Source: JAGQSZ01 sp049647585
Lineage (GTDB): Bacteria > Actinomycetota > Acidimicrobiia > Acidimicrobiales > Microtrichaceae
Direction of reading: 5' to 3'
NCBI GenBank assembly: GCA_049647585.1
Contig: JBARXY010000016.1
Location: forward strand, 86,094 to 150,093
Length of the DNA: 64,000 nucleotides
The first letter of the stretch is position 1; each line of letters begins with the position of its first letter. The position numbers and the translations under genes were made by a program. Shown piece after piece: positions 27,205 through 36,051 of this stretch. Below the pieces are notes generated by a model. It did no database searches and was not told where the DNA came from. It saw only the letters and a program-made list of their open reading frames with translations.

Positions 27205-28107
27205 CTACTTCGAGGAGCCAGCCAGAAGCCCTTGCACGAAAAACCGTTGGAACGCGAAGAACACGGCCAAAGGAACCAGCATCGACAAGAAGGCCCCAGG
27301 TGCAATGACGTCGATATTCGATCCGAATTGCCGGGTCTGTTCGCGGATGGCGACGGTCAGTGGCGCTGAATCGGTGTTCGCGAATATCAGGGCGACCAGT
27401 AGGTCGTTCCAGACCCAAAGGAACTGGAAGATGGCCAACGAGGCGATAGCCGGTAGTCCAAGTGGCAGCACCACCTTGATGAACAGGCGCATCTCACCCG
27501 CTCCGTCCATACGCGCGGCTTCCAACAACTCGGTGGGTATCCCGTTGAAGAAGTTGCGGAGCAGGAAAATGCCAAGAGGCAGACCGAACGCCACATGGAA
27601 GAGCACCACTCCGCTGACCTGGCCAAAGATGTGGAGCTTGCCGTAGAGCTGGGCTATCGGAATCAGCGCCACCTGGATCGGGACGACCAGGAGTCCGACG
27701 ACCACGAGGAATACGCCGTCGCGGCCCGGGAACCGGATGAACGCGAATGCGTAGGCGGCCATGGCTGAGATGACCACTACCAGGATGGTCGCAGGAACCG
27801 AGATGAACACCGTGTTCCAGAACGAACTGATGATGCGGTTGTTCTGGAGCAGAGCCCGGTAGTTGTCGAAGGTTAGTTGGCCTGGATTTGCCAACACCGT
27901 CCACCAGCCACTGCCTGAGATCTCTGTGCGTGACCGTAGGGACGAAATGAACAAGCCGACGGTGGGCGTGATCCATATCAGGGACACCACGATAAGGAAC
28001 GCGTAGATGGGGCCACTCGAGAGCTTGCTCGCGAGTCGGGTGGTCAGTCGTTCCTTGATCACGTCGGGCGGCAACGTTTCCGGCTTGGAAAGTGATGGTT
28101 CAACCAT
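27205..28107 (-). CDS. Carbohydrate ABC transporter permease, MalG type
   Basis: The 300-aa protein has six predicted TM segments and the cytoplasmic EAA loop EAARMDGAGEMRLFIKVVLP, which docks on the ATPase. N-terminal IWITPTVGLFISSLRS is typical of the MalG/MsmG branch. It is the last gene of the ATPase-binding protein-permease-permease operon, beginning one base after the stop of the MalF-type gene. It forms the translocation pore with that protein. The substrate is a carbohydrate by family; the specific sugar cannot be read from sequence. Confidence 0.93.
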   Translation of the reverse strand: MVEPSLSKPETLPPDVIKERLTTRLASKLSSGPIYAFLIVVSLIWITPTVGLFISSLRSRTEISGSGWWTVLANPGQLTFDNYRALLQNNRIISSFWNTVFISVPATILVVVISAMAAYAFAFIRFPGRDGVFLVVVGLLVVPIQVALIPIAQLYGKLHIFGQVSGVVLFHVAFGLPLGIFLLRNFFNGIPTELLEAARMDGAGEMRLFIKVVLPLGLPAIASLAIFQFLWVWNDLLVALIFANTDSAPLTVAIREQTRQFGSNIDVIAPGAFLSMLVPLAVFFAFQRFFVQGLLAGSSK

Positions 28108-29508
28108 CTAGGTCTCCTCGGATCGGAAACGCTTGATGTTGAACAACATTGCCGGAAGTACCAGCACGAACAGCAGGACTCCCAGTGCACTGCCCAATCC
28201 CTGGTCGCTACCGCCGCCGAAGGACACACGCCAAAGCTCTAGTGCGATCACGTTCGCCGAGGCCTGAGACGAACTGGGCGGAATGACCAATACCAGGTCA
28301 AAGATCTTCAGCACGTTGATGACGAGTGTTACGACCACCACCAACAGCACGGGTCGTAATAGCGGGACAGTCACTCGACGGAATACCTGCCATTCGCTGG
28401 CCCCGTCCACGCGAGCTGCCTCCATGGTCTCGCGTGGGATTGCAGAGAGACCCGCTGCGATCAGCATCATTGCGAAGCCCGTCCAGATCCACAGGAACGA
28501 ACCGATCACGGCAGGGGTAACGAGCGAGGGTCCAAGCCACTTCTCTCCCGGCCAGGGCGCGCGGAAATTGCTGGAGGCCAGTCGGGGCGAGAGCGACATA
28601 GATGCACTGACGTCATCGATTCGGAAGCGACCCCTTGTGTCTGTGGTTGCACTTGCAAGGACCTTGCCCGCAGAGTCGACAAGCTGAACAGTCATGTTGG
28701 GCAAACCGAGTTCGCCGCGATCTATCTGCCCGCGTGTTCCCCCACCGCCGCGCGCAAAATCGAGCCAGACCACCCCGGTGATCGTTCCGTCGGAGGCCTT
28801 GAGCGCCGGTTCTGCCTGCTTGGCATCGTCGGGAACCTCGGCGGGTGGAACGCCGACCATTCCAACCAACATGGTGGATCCGGGCTGCACAGTGTCGGTT
28901 GACGTGAATCCGCCGCTCTTCTTTGTGAACGCCTCGTCGACCGGCCGTGCCCTTGGATACGGCCCTGGTTCCTGGAAGACACCGACAACTGCTCTGCCAG
29001 CCGCGTTGAGAACGCCACGGTCAGGCGACTGGTCATACACGAGCCTGAAGATGACTCCGGCAGCCAGGAACGAGATTGCCATTGGCATGAAGATCAACAA
29101 CTTGAACGCAGTACCGAGCTTGATGCGTTCTGTGAGCACCGCGAATACCAGCCCGATCGAGGTGGCCAGGACGGGGGCCACGACAACCCAGATGACGTTG
29201 TTCTTGATGGCAGTGCGTGTCGATGCACTCGCGAACATCTTCTGGTAGTTGTCGATGCCGACGAACGACCCACCGCGTGCCGAGAAGAAGCTTCGTCCCA
29301 AGGTGAAGAACACGGGATACACGACGATTGCGCCGAGAAGTACTAGTGCCGGGACCAGGAACAGGAGGCCCAGATACATCTCGCGTCCCCTCATGCGGCG
29401 GCCGCTGCCACTGGTCAGGACCAGACCCAGCTGGTCTGGCCCCGAGTCCGGCTGGCCCGACTCCGGCTGACCGCTGCCTGGCGGCCCCGTCTCCGGTACG
29501 TCGCTCAC
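28108..29508 (-). CDS. Carbohydrate ABC transporter permease, MalF type, with inserted extracytoplasmic beta domain
   Basis: The 466-aa permease has TM segments near 45-70, 101-125 and 135-156, then a large loop (about 157-327), then three more TM segments from 328. The EAA loop is EAARVDGASEWQVFRRVTVP (363-382). The loop contains GVVWLDFARGGGGTRGQID (246-264), then LGLPNMTVQLVDSAGKVLAS and TDTRGRFRIDDV (289-300), the signature of SdrD-B/Cna-B-like transthyretin folds. The loop lies between TM3 and TM4, the position of the periplasmic P2 loop of E. coli MalF. GTG 29508 is chosen because GAAGGAG lies 6 bp upstream; longer readings run into the binding-protein gene. Confidence 0.9.
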   Translation of the reverse strand: MSDVPETGPPGSGQPESGQPDSGPDQLGLVLTSGSGRRMRGREMYLGLLFLVPALVLLGAIVVYPVFFTLGRSFFSARGGSFVGIDNYQKMFASASTRTAIKNNVIWVVVAPVLATSIGLVFAVLTERIKLGTAFKLLIFMPMAISFLAAGVIFRLVYDQSPDRGVLNAAGRAVVGVFQEPGPYPRARPVDEAFTKKSGGFTSTDTVQPGSTMLVGMVGVPPAEVPDDAKQAEPALKASDGTITGVVWLDFARGGGGTRGQIDRGELGLPNMTVQLVDSAGKVLASATTDTRGRFRIDDVSASMSLSPRLASSNFRAPWPGEKWLGPSLVTPAVIGSFLWIWTGFAMMLIAAGLSAIPRETMEAARVDGASEWQVFRRVTVPLLRPVLLVVVVTLVINVLKIFDLVLVIPPSSSQASANVIALELWRVSFGGGSDQGLGSALGVLLFVLVLPAMLFNIKRFRSEET

Positions 29509-29518
29509 GTCATCTCCT

Positions 29519-30841
29519 TCAGTACGCAGCCGCCGCTGCAGTCTCCATGTTCTGGGCAATGGTCTTGCTCTGGGTCGGATCTGCGAGCCAGTCCTGGAAC
29601 AACTTGAACAGGCCTTGTCCCGGGGTGCTCCCGAACGCCGCGGGTTGCAGGTCCGAAAGGTCGAAACGGAACACCTTGGCGTCAACCAGATTCTCGGCAC
29701 TCTTCTTGGTAGTCGCATCCGGGTAGACGCTGGTGTCGACGTTCTTGTTCGGTGAGGTGAACCCACCTGCCTTCGCCCAGATCTCGGCCGCCTCAGGGGT
29801 CGCGAGGTACTTGATAAGTGCCTCAGAGGCCTTGTTCGACGTCAGCATCACTGCGACGTCACCCCCGCCGACCACGGCAGGCTCGGAGCCATCCACGCTT
29901 GGGAACGGAACAAAATCGGCATCGGTTCCAAGTTTGGAATCTGTTTCACCAGTGATGTTGCCGGCTACGAAGTCGCCCTCGTAGACCATTGCTCCCTTTG
30001 GGTTGTTGCCGAAGACGTTCGTGACAGAGGTCGGAAAGTCGATCTGGAGCGCACCCTTTAGTCCGTCGACCACGAATTTGTCCTGACCGATCACCTGCCC
30101 CATCGTGTCGAGCGCCTTCACGACTGAGTCGTCGGTCCAAGGGATTTCGTGGGTGGCCAACTTGTCGTACATCTCTGGACCGGCTTGGCGGATGTAGATG
30201 TTCTCGAACCAATCGGTGAGGGTCCAACCGTCAGCTCCTGCGACTGAGATCGGGGTTATCCCCGAGTCGAGGAGGGTCTGGCTGTCCTCAATTAGCGACT
30301 TCCAGTCTTCAGGTGGCTCCACGCCGGCGTCATCGAGAGCCTTGATGTCGTACCAGAACGTCGACTTGTTCGATGCCTTGAACCAGACGCCGTAGAGCGT
30401 GCCGTCGACGGTCCCTAGGTCCCGCCAGGTCTTGTCGAAGTTCTCATCGACGGTCGATCCAGCAGCATCCTCGATCGACTTCAAGTCGCCCTTCTGCGCG
30501 AACTCCTTGAGCAGACCCGGTTGCGGAAGAATCGCTATGTCAGGTGGCGCGCCACCTTCGATACGGCCCCCGACGATGGTCGCAATGTCGTCACCGGTGG
30601 AGGTGAACTTCACCGTTGCCCCTGTGTCGTCCTCGAACTTCTTCAGAACCTTCTGGAAGTTGGCTTGCTCGTCTCCGCTCCATACAGCTGCAACCTCGAG
30701 GGTCGAACCTTTGAGGTCCTGATTCGTGGCCGATCCGCCGTTGCTAGTGCCACTGTCTGCATTCTCTCCGTCCGAGCCGCACGACGCTGCGATCAGCAAC
30801 ACGGCTGTGAGTAGAGCGATCCATCTGATGTTTCGCTTCAT
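29519..30841 (-). CDS. Carbohydrate ABC transporter substrate-binding lipoprotein
   Basis: The 440-aa protein begins with a lipoprotein signal peptide ending IAASC (Cys21), a Ser/Asn/Gly linker, then the extracellular solute-binding family 1 fold: LEVAAVWSGDEQANFQKVLK, GAPPDIAILPQPGLLKEFA and TLYGVWFKASNKSTFWYD. A Trp/aromatic-rich C-terminal lobe is consistent with sugar binding. It is the second gene of the ABC operon, between the ATPase and the MalF-type permease; its stop overlaps the ribosome site of the latter. It is anchored on the outer face of the membrane and delivers a sugar, possibly an alpha-glucoside, to the permeases. Confidence 0.94.
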   Translation of the reverse strand: MKRNIRWIALLTAVLLIAASCGSDGENADSGTSNGGSATNQDLKGSTLEVAAVWSGDEQANFQKVLKKFEDDTGATVKFTSTGDDIATIVGGRIEGGAPPDIAILPQPGLLKEFAQKGDLKSIEDAAGSTVDENFDKTWRDLGTVDGTLYGVWFKASNKSTFWYDIKALDDAGVEPPEDWKSLIEDSQTLLDSGITPISVAGADGWTLTDWFENIYIRQAGPEMYDKLATHEIPWTDDSVVKALDTMGQVIGQDKFVVDGLKGALQIDFPTSVTNVFGNNPKGAMVYEGDFVAGNITGETDSKLGTDADFVPFPSVDGSEPAVVGGGDVAVMLTSNKASEALIKYLATPEAAEIWAKAGGFTSPNKNVDTSVYPDATTKKSAENLVDAKVFRFDLSDLQPAAFGSTPGQGLFKLFQDWLADPTQSKTIAQNMETAAAAAY

Positions 30842-30889
30842 TTGGGATGCCTCCTCGGCTTGTCACTTGTCTGGGACCTCTACCCCGAA

Positions 30890-32077
30890 TCAGTCAGTTA
30901 CCGCCCTACCGGACTCGGGGTCGAAGAAATGAACTCGGGTGATATCGATCGCAAGCTCGATGTCTTCGTCGGCCCGGATGCGGCTACGTGGGCTGACCTT
31001 GGCCACGACTTCTGACTTGTCCTGCAGTTTGGTAGGCCCCGTCCCGATGTCTTCGGCCAACTCCCGGGTGTCTTCGGTATGCAGCTGTGGTGCATCGATC
31101 TCGGCGTGGACCAGGAGCTCGGAGCCGAGCGCCTCGACCAACGTTGTCCGCACCGAGATCCTCTGACCCGGCGGGGTGTCGGTAGCCAACGAGGCATCCT
31201 CTATCTCCTCGGGTCTGATACCTAGAACCAGCGTGCGTCCGCCGTAGTTGCGGAGCGACGGTCGTTCAGCGATCACCTTTTGATCCATTTCGATGACCTG
31301 GGAGCCCACTTGGACGCTCGCCTCACCGTCCAGATCCAGGCGTGCTTCAAGCAGGTTCATCGCCGGCGAGCCAATGAATCCGGCCACGAAGAGATTGTCC
31401 GGGTGGTCATAGAGAACCTGGGGAGCATCAACCTGCTGAAGCAAGCCACGTTTGAGCACAGCTACCCGATCGCCCATGGTCATCGCCTCGACCTGATCGT
31501 GGGTGACGTAGAGAGTGGTGACTTCAAGCGCCTGTTGGAGGCGAAGCACTTCGGCCCGCATCTGGACGCGCAGCTTGGCGTCGAGATTGGAAAGTGGTTC
31601 GTCCATCAGGAAGGCCTTCGGTTCGCGCACGATCGCGCGACCCATTGCCACCCGTTGACGTTGCCCACCGGATAGCGCCTTTGGTTTGCGGTCCAGATAC
31701 TCGTCAAGACCCAGGGTGTCAGCGGCGCGGTCGACACGGCGTTTGATCTCGCTTCGGTCCATCTTGCGCAGCTTGAGACCAAAGCCGATGTTGTCCCGTA
31801 CAGATAGGTGGGGGTAGAGCGCGTAGTTCTGGAACACCATGGCGACGTCGCGGGCCTTCGGTGGATCTTGGTTGACGACTCGGCCCCCGATAGAGACGGT
31901 GCCTGACGAGATGTCCTCCAGGCCGGCGACCATCCGCAACGCCGTTGTCTTGCCGCAACCCGACGGGCCGACCAGGACCATGAACTCACCCTCCGCGATC
32001 GAAAGGCTCAGGTCTCGGACAGCCTGAGTCCCATCGGCGTACACCTTGTAGACATGGTCCAGTGTTATCTCGGCCAT
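30890..32077 (-). CDS. Carbohydrate ABC transporter ATP-binding protein (MalK/MsmK/UgpC type)
   Basis: The 395-aa protein has Walker A GPSGCGKTT, Q-loop AMVFQNYALYPHL, ABC signature LSGGQRQRVAMGRAIV, Walker B AFLMDEPLSNLDA and H-switch VTHDQVEA. The C-terminal third (about 240-395) is the TOBE/OB regulatory domain, with NLFVAGFIGSPAMN marking its start. It powers import by the two downstream permeases. ATG 32077 is preferred over 32107 because GGAGG lies 8 bp upstream and homologous proteins start at MAEITL. It is the promoter-proximal gene of the operon, divergent from rph. Confidence 0.95.
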   Translation of the reverse strand: MAEITLDHVYKVYADGTQAVRDLSLSIAEGEFMVLVGPSGCGKTTALRMVAGLEDISSGTVSIGGRVVNQDPPKARDVAMVFQNYALYPHLSVRDNIGFGLKLRKMDRSEIKRRVDRAADTLGLDEYLDRKPKALSGGQRQRVAMGRAIVREPKAFLMDEPLSNLDAKLRVQMRAEVLRLQQALEVTTLYVTHDQVEAMTMGDRVAVLKRGLLQQVDAPQVLYDHPDNLFVAGFIGSPAMNLLEARLDLDGEASVQVGSQVIEMDQKVIAERPSLRNYGGRTLVLGIRPEEIEDASLATDTPPGQRISVRTTLVEALGSELLVHAEIDAPQLHTEDTRELAEDIGTGPTKLQDKSEVVAKVSPRSRIRADEDIELAIDITRVHFFDPESGRAVTD

Positions 32078-32207
32078 ATGCACAGCCTCCGCGGATGTAA
32101 TCCCCAATCCTGCCTAGCAGATCGCGGAGCGAATTGCGCTAGTTCTGGCTCAGCCCGGCCCCTGGCCCCGGCTCCGCCCGCAAAAAGCCCGGTACTTCCC
32201 GTCCCCG

Positions 32208-32218
32208 CCGTTAAACGG
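32208..32218. promoter_or_regulatory. Odd-centred palindrome in the ABC-operon/rph divergent region
   Basis: CCGTT-A-AACGG is a perfect 5-bp dyad located 131 bp upstream of the ABC-operon start and 123 bp upstream of rph. A second dyad, CGGTC-CGAT-GACCG, lies at 32279-32292. Either could be an operator for a local regulator, but no regulator gene is adjacent. Confidence 0.3.
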
Positions 32219-32231
32219 TAGTTCGGGGTGG

Positions 32232-32250
32232 GGGGCTTGTAGCAAGTGGA
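32232..32250 (+). promoter_or_regulatory. RAE-like rifamycin-associated element upstream of rph
   Basis: The 19-bp stretch begins GGGGCTTG, has a three-base centre and continues CAAG, giving the CTTG-N3-CAAG core. As I recall it, the published rifamycin-associated element is GGGGCTTGCGGCAAGGCCC. Thirteen positions agree, with the left half and both core arms intact and the last four bases divergent. It lies 91 bp upstream of the rph start on the same strand. In other actinobacteria RAE accompanies rifamycin-inactivation genes, which makes induction by rifamycins plausible here. Confidence 0.5.
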
Positions 32251-32340
32251 TTGGGGCCCGACACTGAACGCTGCAATCCGGTCCGATGACCGAACAGAAG
32301 ACGTTGAGCCGTGCGGAGTCCGCGGGGTGGAGGTAGGGCT

Positions 32341-34956
32341 ATGAGTTACGTACTGGACCTGGACAAGGTCGACCGGTCAAAGGTGGCGACTGTCGGCGGT
32401 AAAGCAGCGCACCTCGGTGAACTTTCACATATCGATGGCACCGGCGTTCCGAACGGATTCTGCGTCACCACGGCAGCGTTCCAGGAGATCGTGTTGGAAG
32501 AACCTGGGATCGCTCAGCAGATCAACGAACTGTCGCTGCTCGGTTCAGATGATCGGGATGGGATTGCTGCCGGCGCAGCGAAGGTACGTTCCGCCATCAG
32601 CGCTCTCGTCGTCCCAGATGACGTTGCCACTGCAATTACCGGTTCGCTCGTCCGGCTGGGCGAGGACAACGCCTGTGCCGTCAGGTCAAGCGCCACTGCC
32701 GAGGATCTGCCCACGGCGTCCTTCGCCGGCCAGCACGACACCTATCTGAACGTCATCGGTTCGGAGGCCGTTCTGGAGATGGTGATCCGTTGCTGGGCAT
32801 CGCTGTTCACCGAGCGGGCGGTGACCTACCGGCGACGCAATGACATCGACCCGGGCCAAGTCAAGATGGCCGTTGTCGTTCAGCAACTGTTGCTTCCGGA
32901 AGTATCGGGGGTCCTTTTCACTGCGGACCCCGTCACGGGCAATCGCAAGGTGGCAAAGGTCGAGGCCGTCTTCGGACTTGGCGAGGCACTCGTGTCGGGC
33001 ATGGTCGACGCCGACTCCTTTGCTGTGCACGACAACGAGCCTTTGGCCGAGTCGATCGGGACCAAAGACCTGGTATCCACGCCGTTGGATGCCGGTGGTA
33101 CCAGCAATCAACCCCTCGATCCGGAAAGGAGGGACCAACCGACGCTGACTCACACTCAGGTGCTGGACCTGGTGGATTTGGGTCGCAGGATTGAAGCTCA
33201 ATTCGGTCACCCCCAGGACATCGAGTGGTGCCTCGTGGACGGTGAGTTCCATGTCGTGCAGAGTCGACCGATCACCACCCTTTTTCCCATTCCGGAGTCA
33301 GTCGGCGACGGAAACCACGTTTACGTTTCGGTCGGCCACCAGCAGATGATGACCGACGCGATGAAGCCATTAGGCCTGTCGGTGTGGCAAATGACAGCGC
33401 TACGGCCAATGCACTTCGCCGGTGGCCGCCTGTTCGTTGAGGTGACCGAGGAACTCTCATCACCTGACAGTCGCGACAGAATTGTGGCCGCGCTCGGAAA
33501 GTCCGATCCGCTGATCGGTGACGCCTTGGTCAACATCGTGGGACGGGAAGGCTTCCTCCCCTCACCCACCGCCCAGGACGATGCCGCGCTTCCGCCGGCC
33601 GGAACTCCCGCCGGGCCAACAAGCTCACCGCCGCCGATCCCAACTGATCCTGCGATCGTCACCGGTCTGATCGAACGCAGCCAGGCCGCAATTGCGAAAT
33701 CGGACCTGGAGATCCGGTCGCTACAGGGGGTCGAACTTCTCGACGCCATTGCTGGGGACCTGCGCCAGATGACCAAGCGCAACGTAACTGATCCCCAGAG
33801 CATGCAGGTGATCATGGCGGGAATGGATGCCACCTGGTGGCTGAACGACAACCTGTCGGAATGGTTGGGAGAGAGAAACGCGGCCGACACCCTCGGCCAG
33901 TCGTTGCCGGACAATGTCACATCGAAGATGGGTCTGGAGCTACTCGACGTTGCCGACGTGATCCGCCCGCACGCACAGGTGGTCGAACTGCTCGAGAGAG
34001 TCGATGACGAGGGCCTCCTCGACGAGATGGTCGGATTGCCGGGCGGGCCTGAGGCCCACGACGCGATAGTGCGGTTTCTCGACCGGTACGGAATGCGTTG
34101 CGTCGGCGAGATCGATCTCACCAGGCCGCGCTGGAGTGAGCGTCCCAGCACTCTGGTTCCGGTGATCCTCCGCAACATCCACGGTTTCGAAGCCGGCGAG
34201 GCCAAGAGACGATTCGAACGCGGACTTCACCAGGCAAAGTCCAAGGAGGTGGAGATTCTCGACCGACTGCGATCACTCCCCGACGGAGCGAAGAAGGCCG
34301 GAGAGACGAAGACAATGGTCGACAGGCTGCGCACCTTCGCGGGATACCGCGAGTATCCGAAGTACGCCATCGTCAGCAGATACTTCATCTACAAGCAGGC
34401 ACTGCTGGGCGAAGCGGAGCGAATGGTGGCGGCCGGCCTTCTTCCAGAGGTCGAGGACATCTATTACCTGTCGATCCCCGAGATCCGCGAAGCGGCGGCC
34501 GGAACGCCGGTCGCGGGCGATGTGATTGATGAGCGCAAGGATGCCTTCGAGTCGTACAAGTCGATGTCTGCGCCAAGGGTGCTCACCTCGGACGGTGAGG
34601 CCGTCCCCGGAAGGTACCGGCGCGACGTCATGCCCGACGGAGCTCTGGTTGGCCTGGGAGTCTCCACCGGAGCCGTCGAGGGCCGTGCTCGAGTACTCCA
34701 CGACATGGGTCAGGCAGACCTTGAGCCCGGCGACATTCTCGTCACTGCGTACACAGATCCCAGTTGGTCGCCGCTGTTCTTGTCGATCTCCGGGCTCGTG
34801 ACCGAGGTGGGTGGACTGATGACCCACGGCGCGGTAATCGCCCGTGAGTATGGACTGCCGGCGGTCGTCGGGGTCGAGCATGCGACCCGCCTGATTCGGG
34901 ACGGCCAACGCATCCGCGTCGACGGGACCGACGGGTTCGTCGAGATCCTGGGGTGA
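32341..34956 (+). CDS. rph: Rifamycin-inactivating phosphotransferase-like protein (RPH)
   Basis: The 871-aa protein has the RPH domain order: PEP/pyruvate-type ATP-grasp domain (1-310, with VGGKAAHLGEL and RSSATAEDLPTASFAGQ), central helical domain starting HVYVSVGHQQMMTDAMKPLG, and a C-terminal swivelling His domain. In that domain GGLMTHGAVIAREYGLPAVV carries H829, close to the catalytic His825 of the Listeria enzyme. It is not PEP synthase, which has its His domain in the middle and a C-terminal barrel absent here. RPH transfers the beta-phosphate of ATP to the rifamycin C21 hydroxyl, inactivating it. ATG 32341 follows GGAGG. Rifamycin as the real substrate is inferred. Confidence 0.88.
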   Translation: MSYVLDLDKVDRSKVATVGGKAAHLGELSHIDGTGVPNGFCVTTAAFQEIVLEEPGIAQQINELSLLGSDDRDGIAAGAAKVRSAISALVVPDDVATAITGSLVRLGEDNACAVRSSATAEDLPTASFAGQHDTYLNVIGSEAVLEMVIRCWASLFTERAVTYRRRNDIDPGQVKMAVVVQQLLLPEVSGVLFTADPVTGNRKVAKVEAVFGLGEALVSGMVDADSFAVHDNEPLAESIGTKDLVSTPLDAGGTSNQPLDPERRDQPTLTHTQVLDLVDLGRRIEAQFGHPQDIEWCLVDGEFHVVQSRPITTLFPIPESVGDGNHVYVSVGHQQMMTDAMKPLGLSVWQMTALRPMHFAGGRLFVEVTEELSSPDSRDRIVAALGKSDPLIGDALVNIVGREGFLPSPTAQDDAALPPAGTPAGPTSSPPPIPTDPAIVTGLIERSQAAIAKSDLEIRSLQGVELLDAIAGDLRQMTKRNVTDPQSMQVIMAGMDATWWLNDNLSEWLGERNAADTLGQSLPDNVTSKMGLELLDVADVIRPHAQVVELLERVDDEGLLDEMVGLPGGPEAHDAIVRFLDRYGMRCVGEIDLTRPRWSERPSTLVPVILRNIHGFEAGEAKRRFERGLHQAKSKEVEILDRLRSLPDGAKKAGETKTMVDRLRTFAGYREYPKYAIVSRYFIYKQALLGEAERMVAAGLLPEVEDIYYLSIPEIREAAAGTPVAGDVIDERKDAFESYKSMSAPRVLTSDGEAVPGRYRRDVMPDGALVGLGVSTGAVEGRARVLHDMGQADLEPGDILVTAYTDPSWSPLFLSISGLVTEVGGLMTHGAVIAREYGLPAVVGVEHATRLIRDGQRIRVDGTDGFVEILG

Positions 34957-35067
34957 TTGGACTCGGCCTCCTGGCTACTTCCGACCCCGGACGAAATACG
35001 CGAGTGGCGCAAGCCCGACCGAGTTGAGCAGGCGCCGCTTCGTGGCACGCTTGGACCCCGGCGTGGG

Positions 35068-35095
35068 CTTCCCGCTATGGACTTCCCGCTATGGG
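35068..35095. repeat. Tandem duplication of 14 bp
   Basis: CTTCCCGCTATGG occurs at 35068-35080 and again at 35082-35094 (period 14). It lies in the 202-bp gap between rph and the universal stress gene, which otherwise shows no gene or clear promoter. Confidence 0.85.
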
Positions 35096-35158
35096 TGAGC
35101 GCAATATTTCGCGACACACGGTCTTGGTCGAAGCCTCGATGTCTGCGAGTCTCATAGC

Positions 35159-36028
35159 GTGAACGAAACTTCGCGGATCGTCGTAGGGATCGACCAGTCG
35201 CCCGACTCGCTGGGAGCGCTGGATTTCGCCATCGAGGAGGCGGCTCTACGCCGGGCCGAGCTCGAGGTCATCTGGGCTTGGAGTGACAAAATGCCCAAAC
35301 CGGCGACCTCAGGGGATCAGACCGACATGGTCGATATCGGGGCCCGAGCGCAGTTACAACTTGACGAAGTCGTCCTCGGCAGGGTTCCCGAAGGCGTCGC
35401 CGTGACAACAAGAGCCATTGTTGCCAAGCCCGAAGCTGCGCTTCTCGAATCGGGCGGGTTTGCCGACATGCTGGTCGTCGGTGCTCGTGGCGAGGGTGGA
35501 TTCATGGGACTCCAGCTCGGTTCTGTCAGTCTGAAGGTCGCGAGTCGCTCAACGTGTCCGGTGGTCGTGGTTCGAGGACTCGCTGACGGCCCCGTAGCCG
35601 ACACGGAAGCGAGGATTGTTGTCGGCGTAGACGGTTCGAAGGGTTCGAGGAACGCTCTTCGCTGGGCCCTCAACTATGCGGCCGTGCATGGGCTTCCGGT
35701 GGTCGCCGTGAACGCCTGGGCCGAATCGGTTACACGCACCCCGTACCCGGGCCTGGGTGTCTCGGTCGAAGCAATCGAAGCATCCGCCAAGGAACTGCTG
35801 GATTCCGAGATCGAATTAGCCGCCAGAGATGTACCGGCTGTCACGGTGCACGCAAGAACTGAGAGTTGCAACGGCGCCACCGCACTGATCGAGGCGTCAG
35901 CCGGGGCCTCACTCGTTGTCGTCGGCTCAAGGGGGCACAGCGACTTCCTCGGGAACCTGCTCGGTTCTGTCACCCAGCAGGTTCTCCGCCACGCCCGCTG
36001 TTCAACGGTAGTCGTACCACCGGGCTGA
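35159..36028 (+). CDS. Universal stress protein with two UspA domains
   Basis: The 289-aa protein is a tandem duplication of the UspA fold. Domain 1 (about 5-140) opens with IVVGIDQSPDSLGALDFA and domain 2 (about 150-288) with RIVVGVDGSKGSRNALRWAL. Both end with the ATP-binding pattern G-x2-G-x9-G-S (GARGEGGFMGLQLGS and GSRGHSDFLGNLLGS), so both halves probably bind ATP. It is cytoplasmic. Double-domain Usps of this kind are common in mycobacteria and act in hypoxia or stress adaptation. The GTG start at 35159 is two residues before the first conserved strand. Confidence 0.93.
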   Translation: MNETSRIVVGIDQSPDSLGALDFAIEEAALRRAELEVIWAWSDKMPKPATSGDQTDMVDIGARAQLQLDEVVLGRVPEGVAVTTRAIVAKPEAALLESGGFADMLVVGARGEGGFMGLQLGSVSLKVASRSTCPVVVVRGLADGPVADTEARIVVGVDGSKGSRNALRWALNYAAVHGLPVVAVNAWAESVTRTPYPGLGVSVEAIEASAKELLDSEIELAARDVPAVTVHARTESCNGATALIEASAGASLVVVGSRGHSDFLGNLLGSVTQQVLRHARCSTVVVPPG

Positions 36029-36051
36029 CTTTGCAGTCCCAGGCGGCCAGC

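Noticed and set aside
32341..34956. PEP synthase or pyruvate phosphate dikinase
   Set aside because: The His domain is C-terminal (H829) and the PEP-binding barrel is absent, which fits RPH instead.
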